From contig JAZOBF010000023.1 of NCBI GenBank assembly GCA_045595845.1, positions 1-28,142 on the forward strand: a stretch of 28,142 nt of DNA. The letters are read 5' to 3'. The notes below the pieces were generated by a model that worked only from the letters and a program-made list of their open reading frames with translations, had not been told where the DNA came from and ran no database searches. Of the stretch, positions 7,388 through 14,334 are shown piece by piece. The stretch comes from RGIG3009 sp045595845 (GTDB taxonomy: Bacteria > Bacillota > Clostridia > Oscillospirales > Acutalibacteraceae). The number at the start of each line of letters is the position of its first letter. The stretch's first letter is position 1. The translations under genes and the position numbers were made by a program.

Positions 7388-8703
7388 ACCCCTACCTCCT
7401 CAATCTCGATTTTCGAAGTTTCCAGCAGAGAATCCACCTTTACCAGATGGAACACGGAAAATTCATACACTGCGCCTACATGGATATCCGAGGGAGAAAA
7501 CGGGAATGCCAGATTGCCTGCGGAGGATTTTCTGCCCGGATAATCACAGTGAAGCATTCTGCTGCGTACAAGGGCACAAACGGTATCGGCAATTTGCTGG
7601 GTTTTTCCCACAACATCAATGACAATACCCAGTGAGCTTTCTGCGCCGCCATTCGTCTTGAAGGAAACGGTATAACTGTTTTCCGGAAGGGTCGCCCTTG
7701 TGTTTTCCTTCACAAAACTCATAACCGTTTCTGCAATGGCATTAAACTGACGGATAGTTTCCCCATCATAGATGGTAGCAGGACAGATTGTCCGATAACC
7801 GGAGCATTTTACGCCCTCCAGCTTTAGGGTCGGCTCCTCTGCTTCCTTAAAAACAGAACCACTCACACGCACAGTCCGCTCATCTATCTGCTGGAACTTG
7901 GAATTTGTCAGGTCACAAACACCATCCGGCTCATAAATCAAGTACGGATTGGATTGCTCGTACAGTGTATGGGCGGCGACCCGATCCACTGTACATTTGC
8001 GAACGGGATTTGCAGGACGCAGTTCAAAGTAATCTTCATACATATATGCCTGCATCACATCCGCCGCAGCAACCGGCTCAGAGCACATGGCGCCGCACTC
8101 CATAATCTTTGCCATATGGAATGCTAAGCCCGGATTATAGCCGCGATAGATACACGGCGCTGCGTAAATAGCCGTATCACATGCCCTGCCGCACACAATG
8201 ACATCTGCTTTTTGTTCCAAAAGCGAAAGAATCGGTGCAATACCTATCTGGCTGACAATGGTGGTACTCTCTGCGACAGTCTGCCGGAACAGGGGCATTT
8301 CATCGCTCATATTCACGATTTTTCCGGCCTTCATTTTTTCCAGTACATAGTCATTAGAAACATCGCTGAACACGGTACCGAGCCTAAATTGCAGCTTCTT
8401 TTCCGCGGCAATTTCCAAAAGGATGTCTTTGAGCCACTGAACATGCCGCTCGCTTCCCGCACCGCCTGCGGTGCCGATGATAAAGGGAGCTTTTTGCGCG
8501 AGTGCTTTGGGAAGCGCCAACTCCAAATCTCGCTTTACCGCACCGCGATCGGTAAAGGATTTTCCGCTTCCCAAATAATAAGGACCGGGATCGGTAGAAC
8601 CGGCATCAACACCCAAATAATCCACCTTTTCGGAAAACGCAAGCTCCAATGCCTCTTCACTGTATCCGTAACCCAGCAATCCGTTTAGTGCAACGATTTT
8701 CAT
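7384..8703 (-). CDS. AtuA-family protein (acyclic terpene utilisation, DUF1446)
   Basis: A 439-residue cytosolic protein of the AtuA/DUF1446 family, named for a gene needed for acyclic terpene (citronellol) utilisation in Pseudomonas; the biochemical reaction is not established. Typical signatures are the MKIVALNGLLGYGYS start, YLGVDAGSTDPGPYYLG near residue 35, IIGTAGGAGSERHV, and DVIVCGRACDTAIYAAPCIYRG around residue 185. Start placed at ATG 8703 because GGGGAG is five bases upstream. It is the first gene of a six-gene operon and is divergent from an AraC-type regulator across a 133-bp intergenic region with candidate operators. Since no terpene genes are nearby, the substrate is more likely a hydroxy acid or acyl compound handled by the downstream hydratase (inference). 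Confidence 0.82.
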   Translation of the reverse strand: MKIVALNGLLGYGYSEEALELAFSEKVDYLGVDAGSTDPGPYYLGSGKSFTDRGAVKRDLELALPKALAQKAPFIIGTAGGAGSERHVQWLKDILLEIAAEKKLQFRLGTVFSDVSNDYVLEKMKAGKIVNMSDEMPLFRQTVAESTTIVSQIGIAPILSLLEQKADVIVCGRACDTAIYAAPCIYRGYNPGLAFHMAKIMECGAMCSEPVAAADVMQAYMYEDYFELRPANPVRKCTVDRVAAHTLYEQSNPYLIYEPDGVCDLTNSKFQQIDERTVRVSGSVFKEAEEPTLKLEGVKCSGYRTICPATIYDGETIRQFNAIAETVMSFVKENTRATLPENSYTVSFKTNGGAESSLGIVIDVVGKTQQIADTVCALVRSRMLHCDYPGRKSSAGNLAFPFSPSDIHVGAVYEFSVFHLVKVDSLLETSKIEIEEVGV

Positions 8704-8767
8704 AAAATCTCCCCTTCTTACATCCACAATCTAAAACAATAGTAGTATAAGCCAGCGGAAAATTCTA

Positions 8768-8800
8768 TGCATTTTGTTCTAATTTTCTTGCAATATGTTC
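8768..8800. promoter_or_regulatory. Candidate AraC operator: 12-bp direct repeat phased at 21 bp
   Basis: TGCATTTTGTTC (8768-8779) and TGCAATATGTTC (8789-8800) match at 10 of 12 positions and start 21 bp apart, two helical turns. The second copy overlaps the -35 box of the araC-type gene. The position between that gene and the atuA operon fits activation of one and autoregulation of the other. Confidence 0.45.
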
Positions 8801-8816
8801 GTTTTTGTTTTATACT
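8788..8816 (+). promoter_or_regulatory. Promoter of the AraC-type regulator
   Basis: TTGCAA (8788-8793), 17-base spacer, TATACT (8811-8816), about 20 bases before the start codon. The -35 box overlaps one arm of the direct repeat. A possible minus-strand -10 (TATACT) for the atuA operon lies nearby with no good -35, as expected for an activated promoter. Confidence 0.6.
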
Positions 8817-8836
8817 GAATGAGTGGGAGGATTATC

Positions 8837-9721
8837 ATGAATGTTAAAAAATTTCTCTTGTCTTATTACAAGAATGCCACAGACGATTTTCATATTACAC
8901 GCATCTCTTCCCCTACAGAAGCACTTCATATCCATAGCCACAATTACTTCCAAATGTATTATGTGATTAGCGGCAGCATCACGCATCATCTTGAAAACAG
9001 CGCGGCAGAACTCAGCGCAGGAGATGTTTTTATTCTGCCGCCCAATCAACCGCACTATATTGAAATACAAGATGGTGAAATAGACTTTTATTCGCTTTCT
9101 TTTATGCCGGATTATTTTCAAAACGTTAAAGAGGCGAATAAGCTGATGTTGGACTTCTTATTATACCTTCGTACCGAACAAGCCGAAAAGATCGAACCAA
9201 AGCTTTCTCTTTCTTATGAAGACACACTGTTTACCAATGCGCTTTTCAAAAGAATCATGGAAGAATTTTCTGACGCCAAAACCGGTAAAAACGAATTGAT
9301 AAAGGAAACCGTATCCGTTCTCCTCACGCTCTTTGCGCGTGTATATTTTGAAGACAATGCGACTACACTGGTTGCCAAAAAAAATCGACAACATGTTATG
9401 CACAGCGTTGAATATATTAAAAATCACTTTGACGAGGAAATAACGCTATCGGAAATCGTGCGACGCTCAGCCATGTCTAAAACAAATTTTTGCACAATTT
9501 TCAACTCCATTACCGGCATGTCGTTTAAAGAATACCTGAATCGTTACCGAATTGAACGAGCTACTGAGCTGATTGCATTGGGTGAAAAGATTTCTGTTGC
9601 CGGAAATCTCTGCGGCTACAGCGATTTCAGCACCTTCTACCGAAATTTTAAAAAATACATGGAAATGTCTCCGTCAAAGTTCGTAAACAAAAGCAGACAT
9701 ACGCCACCAAAAGCGAAATAA
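8837..9721 (+). CDS. AraC-family transcriptional regulator with N-terminal cupin
   Basis: A 294-residue regulator. The N-terminal cupin sensor spans roughly residues 20-95, with HIHSHNYFQMYYVISGSITHH and GDVFILPPNQPHYIE as its two strand motifs. The C-terminal double helix-turn-helix covers about 190-285 and includes FDEEITLSEIVRRSAMSKTNF and the AGNLCGYSDFSTFYRNFKKYMEMSPSKF recognition motif. Start set at ATG 8837, six bases after GGGAGG; an earlier ATG at 8819 overlaps that site. It is divergent from the atuA operon, so it most likely senses that operon's substrate and activates transcription through the direct repeat between them. It could also act on the downstream glycosidase genes. Confidence 0.88.
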   Translation: MNVKKFLLSYYKNATDDFHITRISSPTEALHIHSHNYFQMYYVISGSITHHLENSAAELSAGDVFILPPNQPHYIEIQDGEIDFYSLSFMPDYFQNVKEANKLMLDFLLYLRTEQAEKIEPKLSLSYEDTLFTNALFKRIMEEFSDAKTGKNELIKETVSVLLTLFARVYFEDNATTLVAKKNRQHVMHSVEYIKNHFDEEITLSEIVRRSAMSKTNFCTIFNSITGMSFKEYLNRYRIERATELIALGEKISVAGNLCGYSDFSTFYRNFKKYMEMSPSKFVNKSRHTPPKAK

Positions 9722-9782
9722 TCATTCCGACAACTCTTTTAACAAATTTATAGATAAAGTCACGCGACACGGTCAGAACACA

Positions 9783-9812
9783 TTGACTTTACGGGGTTTT
9801 ATATGGTAAAGT
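9783..9812 (+). promoter_or_regulatory. Possible promoter of the DUF4832 gene
   Basis: TTGACT (9783-9788), 18-base spacer, TAAAGT (9807-9812; 4 of 6 to consensus). The box follows a weak inverted repeat (AAAGTCA ... TGACTTT). No clear terminator for the AraC gene was seen in this 120-bp gap. Confidence 0.35.
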
Positions 9813-9841
9813 ATTTAAAATATCTAAAAGGAAGAGTCAGT

Positions 9842-11182
9842 ATGCTACGAAACCCGCAAAAAACCAATCGGTTTGAATACCGCGTGGAAGAAGGGCAAAA
9901 CCCCTACATCGGATTTATGTCTTTTCAGCATTTTCGCTCAGAAAAATTATATTCCGACATTGTGGTAAGACCTGAAAATAAAATGACCGAAACCGAGCGC
10001 GTGGAGTGTTACCCCGTATCGGTCGATGCCGAAGAAAACGGCAGAGCGCAAGGGTGGTATCCGGACAGCAGTGTCGCGTACATCCGCATTTTGTGGAAAG
10101 AATTTGAGCCCGAACGCGGCGTTTATAACTATCAGTTTATCGAAGATATTCTGGACGAGGCGAAGAAACACAAGCAAACGCTGGTTCTCCGTCTTATGGC
10201 GCACAGCACGCGCGCCGAGGACGATGTCCCTTCGTGGCTCAAAACGCTCATCCCCTGCCCTGAGCGCCCGCCGATGCAGCGAATCAAGATATCCCCCACC
10301 GATCCGCTGTTTATGGAACTGTTTTTGAAAGCCGTTACCGCACTCGGACAGCGTTTTGATGCAAATCCATGGCTTGACGGCGTGGATATTTCATTACCGG
10401 GAGCATGGGGAGAGGGGTGCTTTCTCGAGCTGTATCCCGACGACCTGTTTGAAAGAATCGTTGACACATACGCGCTCGCCTTTCCGAACACGCAACTTTT
10501 CACGCAAATCACACGCCCCAACTTGGTAGAATATGCCAAAAAATATACAAATGTAGGCTGGCGGGGCGATGGACTGGGCGAACCGGAGCACACAGAGCAT
10601 TTCTATCCGGTACACATCGCAAAAATGCCGGAACAATGGCGTCTGGCACCGGTTGCTTTTGAAGCGTTCTGGTGGCTATCCGAATGGAGGAGGCAAGGAT
10701 GGGACATCGATTCCATTATCGAAAAAACATTGGAATGGCATATCAGTTGCTTTAATCCCAAGTCTATGCCAATCCCCGCGTGTTGGAAAGATAAATGTGA
10801 ATATTGGATCAGCCGTATGGGATATCATTACACGATTGATACCGTGTCCTTCCCCGAAACAGCAAAAGCGGGCGACACACTTTCGCTGAAGGTGTGTATT
10901 AACAACATCGGGGCTGCCCCCTGTTATAAAGCGTTGCCGGTGGTGCTTCGACTGGTAGGAAGCAACGGGAGTTACGATTTTACACAATCGTGTGATATTA
11001 AAAAATGGATGCCCGGCTCGCATACCGAAACGCTCACCGCGGTATTACCCAAAGACATACCCGCAGGTGAATACACATTGGAACTGGGCATTATCAGTCC
11101 ACATACGGATGTGGTATATTTCGCAACCACCGCCCCGCGCGACGGTGGCTTCTATGAAGTGGGGCGCATGACCATCGAATAG
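9842..11182 (+). CDS. DUF4832 domain glycoside-hydrolase-like protein
   Basis: A 446-residue protein with a predicted TIM-barrel (about residues 20-310) related to beta-galactosidase-type clan A hydrolases, followed by an immunoglobulin-like beta-sandwich (about 330-446). The region around VDISLPGAWGEGCFLELY carries the WGE motif that supplies a catalytic acid in such barrels; AFEAFWWLSEWRRQGWD is the DUF4832-like segment. No signal peptide is visible, so it would act on imported oligosaccharides. Start at ATG 9842 is preferred because GGAAGAG stands five bases upstream; an upstream ATG at 9803 lacks a good site. A GH4 glycosidase follows 197 bp downstream on the same strand. Enzymatic activity is inferred from fold only. 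Confidence 0.7.
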   Translation: MLRNPQKTNRFEYRVEEGQNPYIGFMSFQHFRSEKLYSDIVVRPENKMTETERVECYPVSVDAEENGRAQGWYPDSSVAYIRILWKEFEPERGVYNYQFIEDILDEAKKHKQTLVLRLMAHSTRAEDDVPSWLKTLIPCPERPPMQRIKISPTDPLFMELFLKAVTALGQRFDANPWLDGVDISLPGAWGEGCFLELYPDDLFERIVDTYALAFPNTQLFTQITRPNLVEYAKKYTNVGWRGDGLGEPEHTEHFYPVHIAKMPEQWRLAPVAFEAFWWLSEWRRQGWDIDSIIEKTLEWHISCFNPKSMPIPACWKDKCEYWISRMGYHYTIDTVSFPETAKAGDTLSLKVCINNIGAAPCYKALPVVLRLVGSNGSYDFTQSCDIKKWMPGSHTETLTAVLPKDIPAGEYTLELGIISPHTDVVYFATTAPRDGGFYEVGRMTIE

Positions 11183-11379
11183 ACTGAAAAAGTGAGGCGC
11201 GTTGTAAAATAAAGCGTTAACCGTATTTCCCTACTCCATCTCCGTTATCCATCTATAAATTCACCATGCAGAATGACAAAAAATTAAAGAAAACAACCTA
11301 TTCTTGTCGATATTTTTAAGGAAAACAGCGAAATTTTGATATATAATAAGTTTGTAAAGTAAAATTGGGAGGTTCTATT

Positions 11380-12789
11380 ATGAAATATGTAGGCAAAAAA
11401 GTAGAAAACATTAAAATTGCTTATATCGGCGGCGGCTCGCGCGGTTGGGCTTGGGGTCTGATGAGTGACCTTGCCAAAGCCGAGGATATCAGCGGCAGCG
11501 TTTATCTTTACGACATTGATAAAGAAGCTGCTGAAAGCAACGCCATCATCGGCAACAGAATCCGTGACCTCGACGCTTGTAAGTCTGCCTGGGACTATAC
11601 GGCTGCCGACACTATCGGCGAAGCACTTACCGGTGCTGACTTTGTTATTATCTCCATCCTTCCCGGAACCTTTAAGGAAATGGAATCCGATGTACATACA
11701 CCTGAAAAGTACGGCATCTACCAAGCGGTGGGCGATACCGTAGGCCCCGGTGGTTTTGTACGCGCACTGCGCACCGTTCCCATGTTTCAAGAAATTGCCT
11801 TGGCCATTAAGGAATACTGTCCCGATGCCTGGGTTATCAACTACACCAACCCCATGACCATCTGCGTGAGGGCACTTTACACCGCTTTCCCTGAAATCAA
11901 AGCTTTCGGTTGCTGCCACGAAGTGTTCGGCACACAGATTTTGTTGGCTAAAATGGTTGAGGAAACCCTGGGCCTCGAAAAGGTGAACCGTGCGGATATT
12001 AAGGTAAATGTTCTTGGTATTAACCACTTTACCTGGCTTACCTCGGCCTACTATCAAGGTATTAACCTGTTCCCGATGTATAAAGAATTTGTGGATAAAT
12101 ACTACGACGAGGGTATTACGACCGACTTTGGCGGTCACTTGAACGACTGCTTCTCTTGCTGGCAGAGGGTTAAGTTTGACCTCTTTAAGCGCTACGGGTA
12201 TATCGCCGCCGCAGGCGACCGCCACTTAGCGGAATTCTGCCCCGGCGACTGGTACTTAAAGACCCCCGAACAGGTTCAAGACTGGAAATTCGGCCTTACC
12301 CCCGTTTCGTGGCGCTGGAACGACCTTTCCGAAAGACTTGCTAAGAGTAAAGCGCTTGTGAATGGCGAACAGGAATTCGAGCTTAAACCAACCGGAGAAG
12401 AGGGCGTGGATCAAATCCGTGCCATTTTAGGTCTTTGCGACATTGTTACCAATGTGAATATGCCTAATGTAGGACAAACCCCCAACTTGCCCTTGGGTGC
12501 GGTGGTTGAAACCAACGCAGCATTTACTTGCGGTACCGTTACCCCCGTAAGTGCAGGTCCTATCCCCATGGAAATTTATCCTCTCATCTCCAAGGTTTGC
12601 GGCAATCAGGAAATTATTGTCAAAGCCTGCTTCGACCGTGATTTGGAACTGGCATTCTCCGCTTTTGCAAACGATCAGCTCGTTCGCTTGCCGATCGATA
12701 AAGCCAGAGAATTGTTTAAAGAAATGGTGAACAACACCAAAGAATACTTAACCATGTACGATGTAGAGAGTTTGAATACCGTTAAATAA
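11380..12789 (+). CDS. Glycoside hydrolase family 4, alpha-galacturonidase-like (CHEV motif)
   Basis: A 469-residue NAD- and Mn-dependent GH4 enzyme, which cleaves by an oxidation-elimination mechanism. The Rossmann motif IAYIGGGSRGWAW holds the cofactor near residues 13-25. NYTNPMT and the GINHFTW histidine (H216) are family hallmarks. The active-site tetrad is CHEV at 179-182, with C179 the expected metal ligand. GH4 subgroups differ in this tetrad; as I recall, CHEV occurs in the LplD alpha-galacturonidase group rather than in alpha-galactosidases (CHSV) or phospho-glycosidases (CDMP, CNVP). Start chosen at ATG 11380, seven bases after GGGAGG. A TATAAT at 11342-11347 lies upstream without a good -35. 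Substrate specificity is tentative. Confidence 0.85.
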   Translation: MKYVGKKVENIKIAYIGGGSRGWAWGLMSDLAKAEDISGSVYLYDIDKEAAESNAIIGNRIRDLDACKSAWDYTAADTIGEALTGADFVIISILPGTFKEMESDVHTPEKYGIYQAVGDTVGPGGFVRALRTVPMFQEIALAIKEYCPDAWVINYTNPMTICVRALYTAFPEIKAFGCCHEVFGTQILLAKMVEETLGLEKVNRADIKVNVLGINHFTWLTSAYYQGINLFPMYKEFVDKYYDEGITTDFGGHLNDCFSCWQRVKFDLFKRYGYIAAAGDRHLAEFCPGDWYLKTPEQVQDWKFGLTPVSWRWNDLSERLAKSKALVNGEQEFELKPTGEEGVDQIRAILGLCDIVTNVNMPNVGQTPNLPLGAVVETNAAFTCGTVTPVSAGPIPMEIYPLISKVCGNQEIIVKACFDRDLELAFSAFANDQLVRLPIDKARELFKEMVNNTKEYLTMYDVESLNTVK

Positions 12790-12855
12790 ACCGATTCTTT
12801 CCGGTCCGGACACGAATGTTCCAAAAGAATAACTTTGTGCAGGGAAAAAACATTT

Positions 12856-13095
12856 ATGTATTTTAAAAGCGCAACGCCCGAGAGCGTAGGTATTGATTCT
12901 GAAAAAATTGAGCAAATGATAAACACCTTAAACAAGCATAATATTCCTATGCACTCATTACTCATCGCTCGTGGTGACAAGCTTGTTTGCGAGGCGTATT
13001 GGGACCCCATCAAAGCTAACGAAAACCACGGAAGTGGCCCCGCGTTTAGTAATTTACATAAGAGCGAAAAACTCATAAGAACGACCCGCGTCTAA
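12856..13095 (+). pseudogene. Truncated beta-lactamase-family serine hydrolase
   Basis: Encodes 79 residues beginning MYFKSATPESVGIDSEKI and continuing to MHSLLIARGDKLVCEAYWDP, the usual N-terminus of class C beta-lactamase/esterase-like proteins. The homology stops at about residue 53, before the catalytic SxxK motif, and ends in an unrelated tail. A full member would be about 350-450 residues. AGGGA stands ten bases before the ATG, so expression is possible but no activity is expected. The remaining 180 bp up to the terminator show no recognisable continuation, so the 3' part was deleted rather than frameshifted. Confidence 0.65.
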
Positions 13096-13200
13096 ACGCC
13101 ACGTACCGTTAAAGGAAGTTTTTTGCACAATAATGCGTTAAATAAAGCGCTGGTCTTTCTCGTTGCTCAAGCCGTACATTATTATATGGTACATTTATAC
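13096..13200. other. Remnant spacer without recognisable gene
   Basis: Sequence between the truncated hydrolase and the terminator. No ORF with a ribosome binding site and no family similarity was seen. Together with the pseudogene it makes up most of the roughly 490-bp gap between the GH4 gene and the creatininase-like gene. Confidence 0.4.
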
Positions 13201-13240
13201 ACATAAAAAGCGAGGTGAAAATTCACCTCGCTTTTTATGT
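13201..13240. terminator. Bidirectional intrinsic terminator (perfect 19-bp arms)
   Basis: A perfect inverted repeat, ACATAAAAAGCGAGGTGAA followed by two bases and its exact complement, with A-run and T-run on the outer arms. It can stop both the plus-strand GH4/pseudogene region and the minus-strand creatininase operon. Confidence 0.9.
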
Positions 13241-13277
13241 TATATCGTATTTTTGAAAATTTGGGGAATCACCCTAC

Positions 13278-14015
13278 TCATTGAATTACTTCACGCAGCC
13301 ATTCTAAGGTGCACTCCACCATATGCTTTCCGGTTTCGGCAGAGGCCTCCTTAGCACTTTCAGCAAACCATTCGGTGTTTCGCTCGCAACGATTTAAATC
13401 GACGAGTTCGGGATAGGTTCCCATCAGCAAAGAGGTTTCCCATTTTCCCGCATGATCGAATCCGCCGCATTTTATTTGAGCGTCTGCACCAATCAACGGG
13501 ATTACTTTAATATAGGAGAACGGATCCAGATCACCGCCGAGGTTTTCATAGTACGAAGCGTAGTCATTGCTTCCCCACCAGCCTCTGCCTAAATTCTCCT
13601 CCATATATTCCATGGTAACCTTTTTGGCAGCTTTGTGACAGGCAATCGTCATCGGCATCAGTCCGGCACCTTCCGTCTGATGATGCGGTATGAGATAAAT
13701 GTTTTTATGTCCCGCCTGAATCATCGACTTTAAGACACAATACAGATACTCAACATACACATCTTCATCCACATGAAAATGTGAGGGCTTTGCATCACAA
13801 ACGGCATAGGAAGCCACTCCGTACCAAATCGGCGGGCACACAACAATTTCTTTCTCTTTTTCCAACTCCCGCAGACAACCGGTCACAACAAGCGTGTCTG
13901 TGCCGCAAGATGCGTGGTGTGCGTGATATTCCATCGTTCCGATCGGAATAATAAAAGGAACGCCTCGGTCCACTGCATCTTGAATGTCGTCGTAAAACAT
14001 CTCAAGCATTTGCAT
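13278..14015 (-). CDS. Creatininase family protein
   Basis: A 245-residue metal-dependent amidohydrolase of the creatininase family, which includes creatinine amidohydrolase, formamide hydrolases and MftE. Probable metal ligands are E29 and H31 in GTMEYHAHH, D40 in CGTD, H111 or H112 in IPHHQTEG (in place of the usual NGHGGN), and E193 in HAGKWETSLL. It has no signal peptide. Start at ATG 14015 with AGGAG upstream; that site sits directly against the end of the inverted-repeat element at 14031-14306. It is the last gene of the operon headed by the ASRT-family gene and follows a creatinase-like M24 gene, so a creatinine-like cyclic amide is a plausible substrate. Specificity is not proven. Confidence 0.82.
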   Translation of the reverse strand: MQMLEMFYDDIQDAVDRGVPFIIPIGTMEYHAHHASCGTDTLVVTGCLRELEKEKEIVVCPPIWYGVASYAVCDAKPSHFHVDEDVYVEYLYCVLKSMIQAGHKNIYLIPHHQTEGAGLMPMTIACHKAAKKVTMEYMEENLGRGWWGSNDYASYYENLGGDLDPFSYIKVIPLIGADAQIKCGGFDHAGKWETSLLMGTYPELVDLNRCERNTEWFAESAKEASAETGKHMVECTLEWLREVIQ

Positions 14016-14030
14016 GAGAGTTCATCTCCT

Positions 14031-14306
14031 TAACCACAACTGACGCACTCGAACCCGATTTATTTTGGGGAAATGCTGCGTCTGCTGCGTTAAAATACTC
14101 GTAAATCCGAAAGGATTTACTGTGTTTTTGCCTTGCATCCTACACCATTTCCCTCAAAATACATTCTCCGACCTGCAAACGGACGAATTTTGGGATGGTT
14201 TGGGGTGCGGCAGAAGAAGCAAGGCTGTCGCCTTGCGATGATAACAAACCACAAAGCGCCGAAAATCCGCCGTTTGAGGCGGGTTCGAGTGCGTCAGTTG
14301 TGGTTA
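14031..14306. mobile_element. 276-bp MITE-like element with perfect 27-bp terminal inverted repeats
   Basis: This element fills nearly all of the 317-bp gap between two co-directional genes. The ends, 14031-14057 (starting TAACCACAACTGACGCACTC) and 14280-14306, are exact inverted copies over 27 bp. Both termini are TA, as expected for insertion at a TA dinucleotide of the Tc1/mariner-IS630 type, although TA being palindromic makes this weak. Inside are three hairpins: 14101-14120 with a GAAA loop, 14219-14236, and one near 14267-14282. No transposase is encoded; small frames inside are not convincing genes. The inverted repeats contain GGTTCGAGT, similar to a tRNA T-loop. It is probably a dispersed, non-autonomous repeat. 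Confidence 0.65.
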
Positions 14307-14334
14307 GTGTCGCAGGTTCAGGTCCTGTCACACT
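14306..14334. repeat. Hairpin overlapping the M24 gene stop codon
   Basis: AGTGTCGCAGG pairs with CCTGTCACACT with one mismatch and one G-T pair, loop TTCAGGT. It touches the right end of the inverted-repeat element and overlaps the M24 stop codon. No T-tract follows on either strand, so it is not a standard terminator; it resembles a tRNA T-arm but no tRNA body is present. Confidence 0.4.

Noticed and set aside
9752..9792. Weak inverted repeat AAAGTCA ... TGACTTT before the DUF4832 gene as a terminator or operator
   Set aside because: Only seven pairs with a loop of about 20 bases and no T-run; too weak to call.
11284..12225. A 313-codon minus-strand frame opposite the GH4 gene
   Set aside because: The plus-strand GH4 gene has clear motifs and a ribosome binding site; the opposing frame has neither.
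13163..13354. Short plus-strand frame across the terminator at 13201-13240
   Set aside because: It reads through a strong terminator into the antisense of the creatininase gene and has no ribosome binding site.
14281..14334. tRNA-like T-arm sequences (GGTTCGAGT and GCAGGTTCAGGTCCTGT)
   Set aside because: No acceptor, D-arm or anticodon arm can be folded around them, so no tRNA gene is called.
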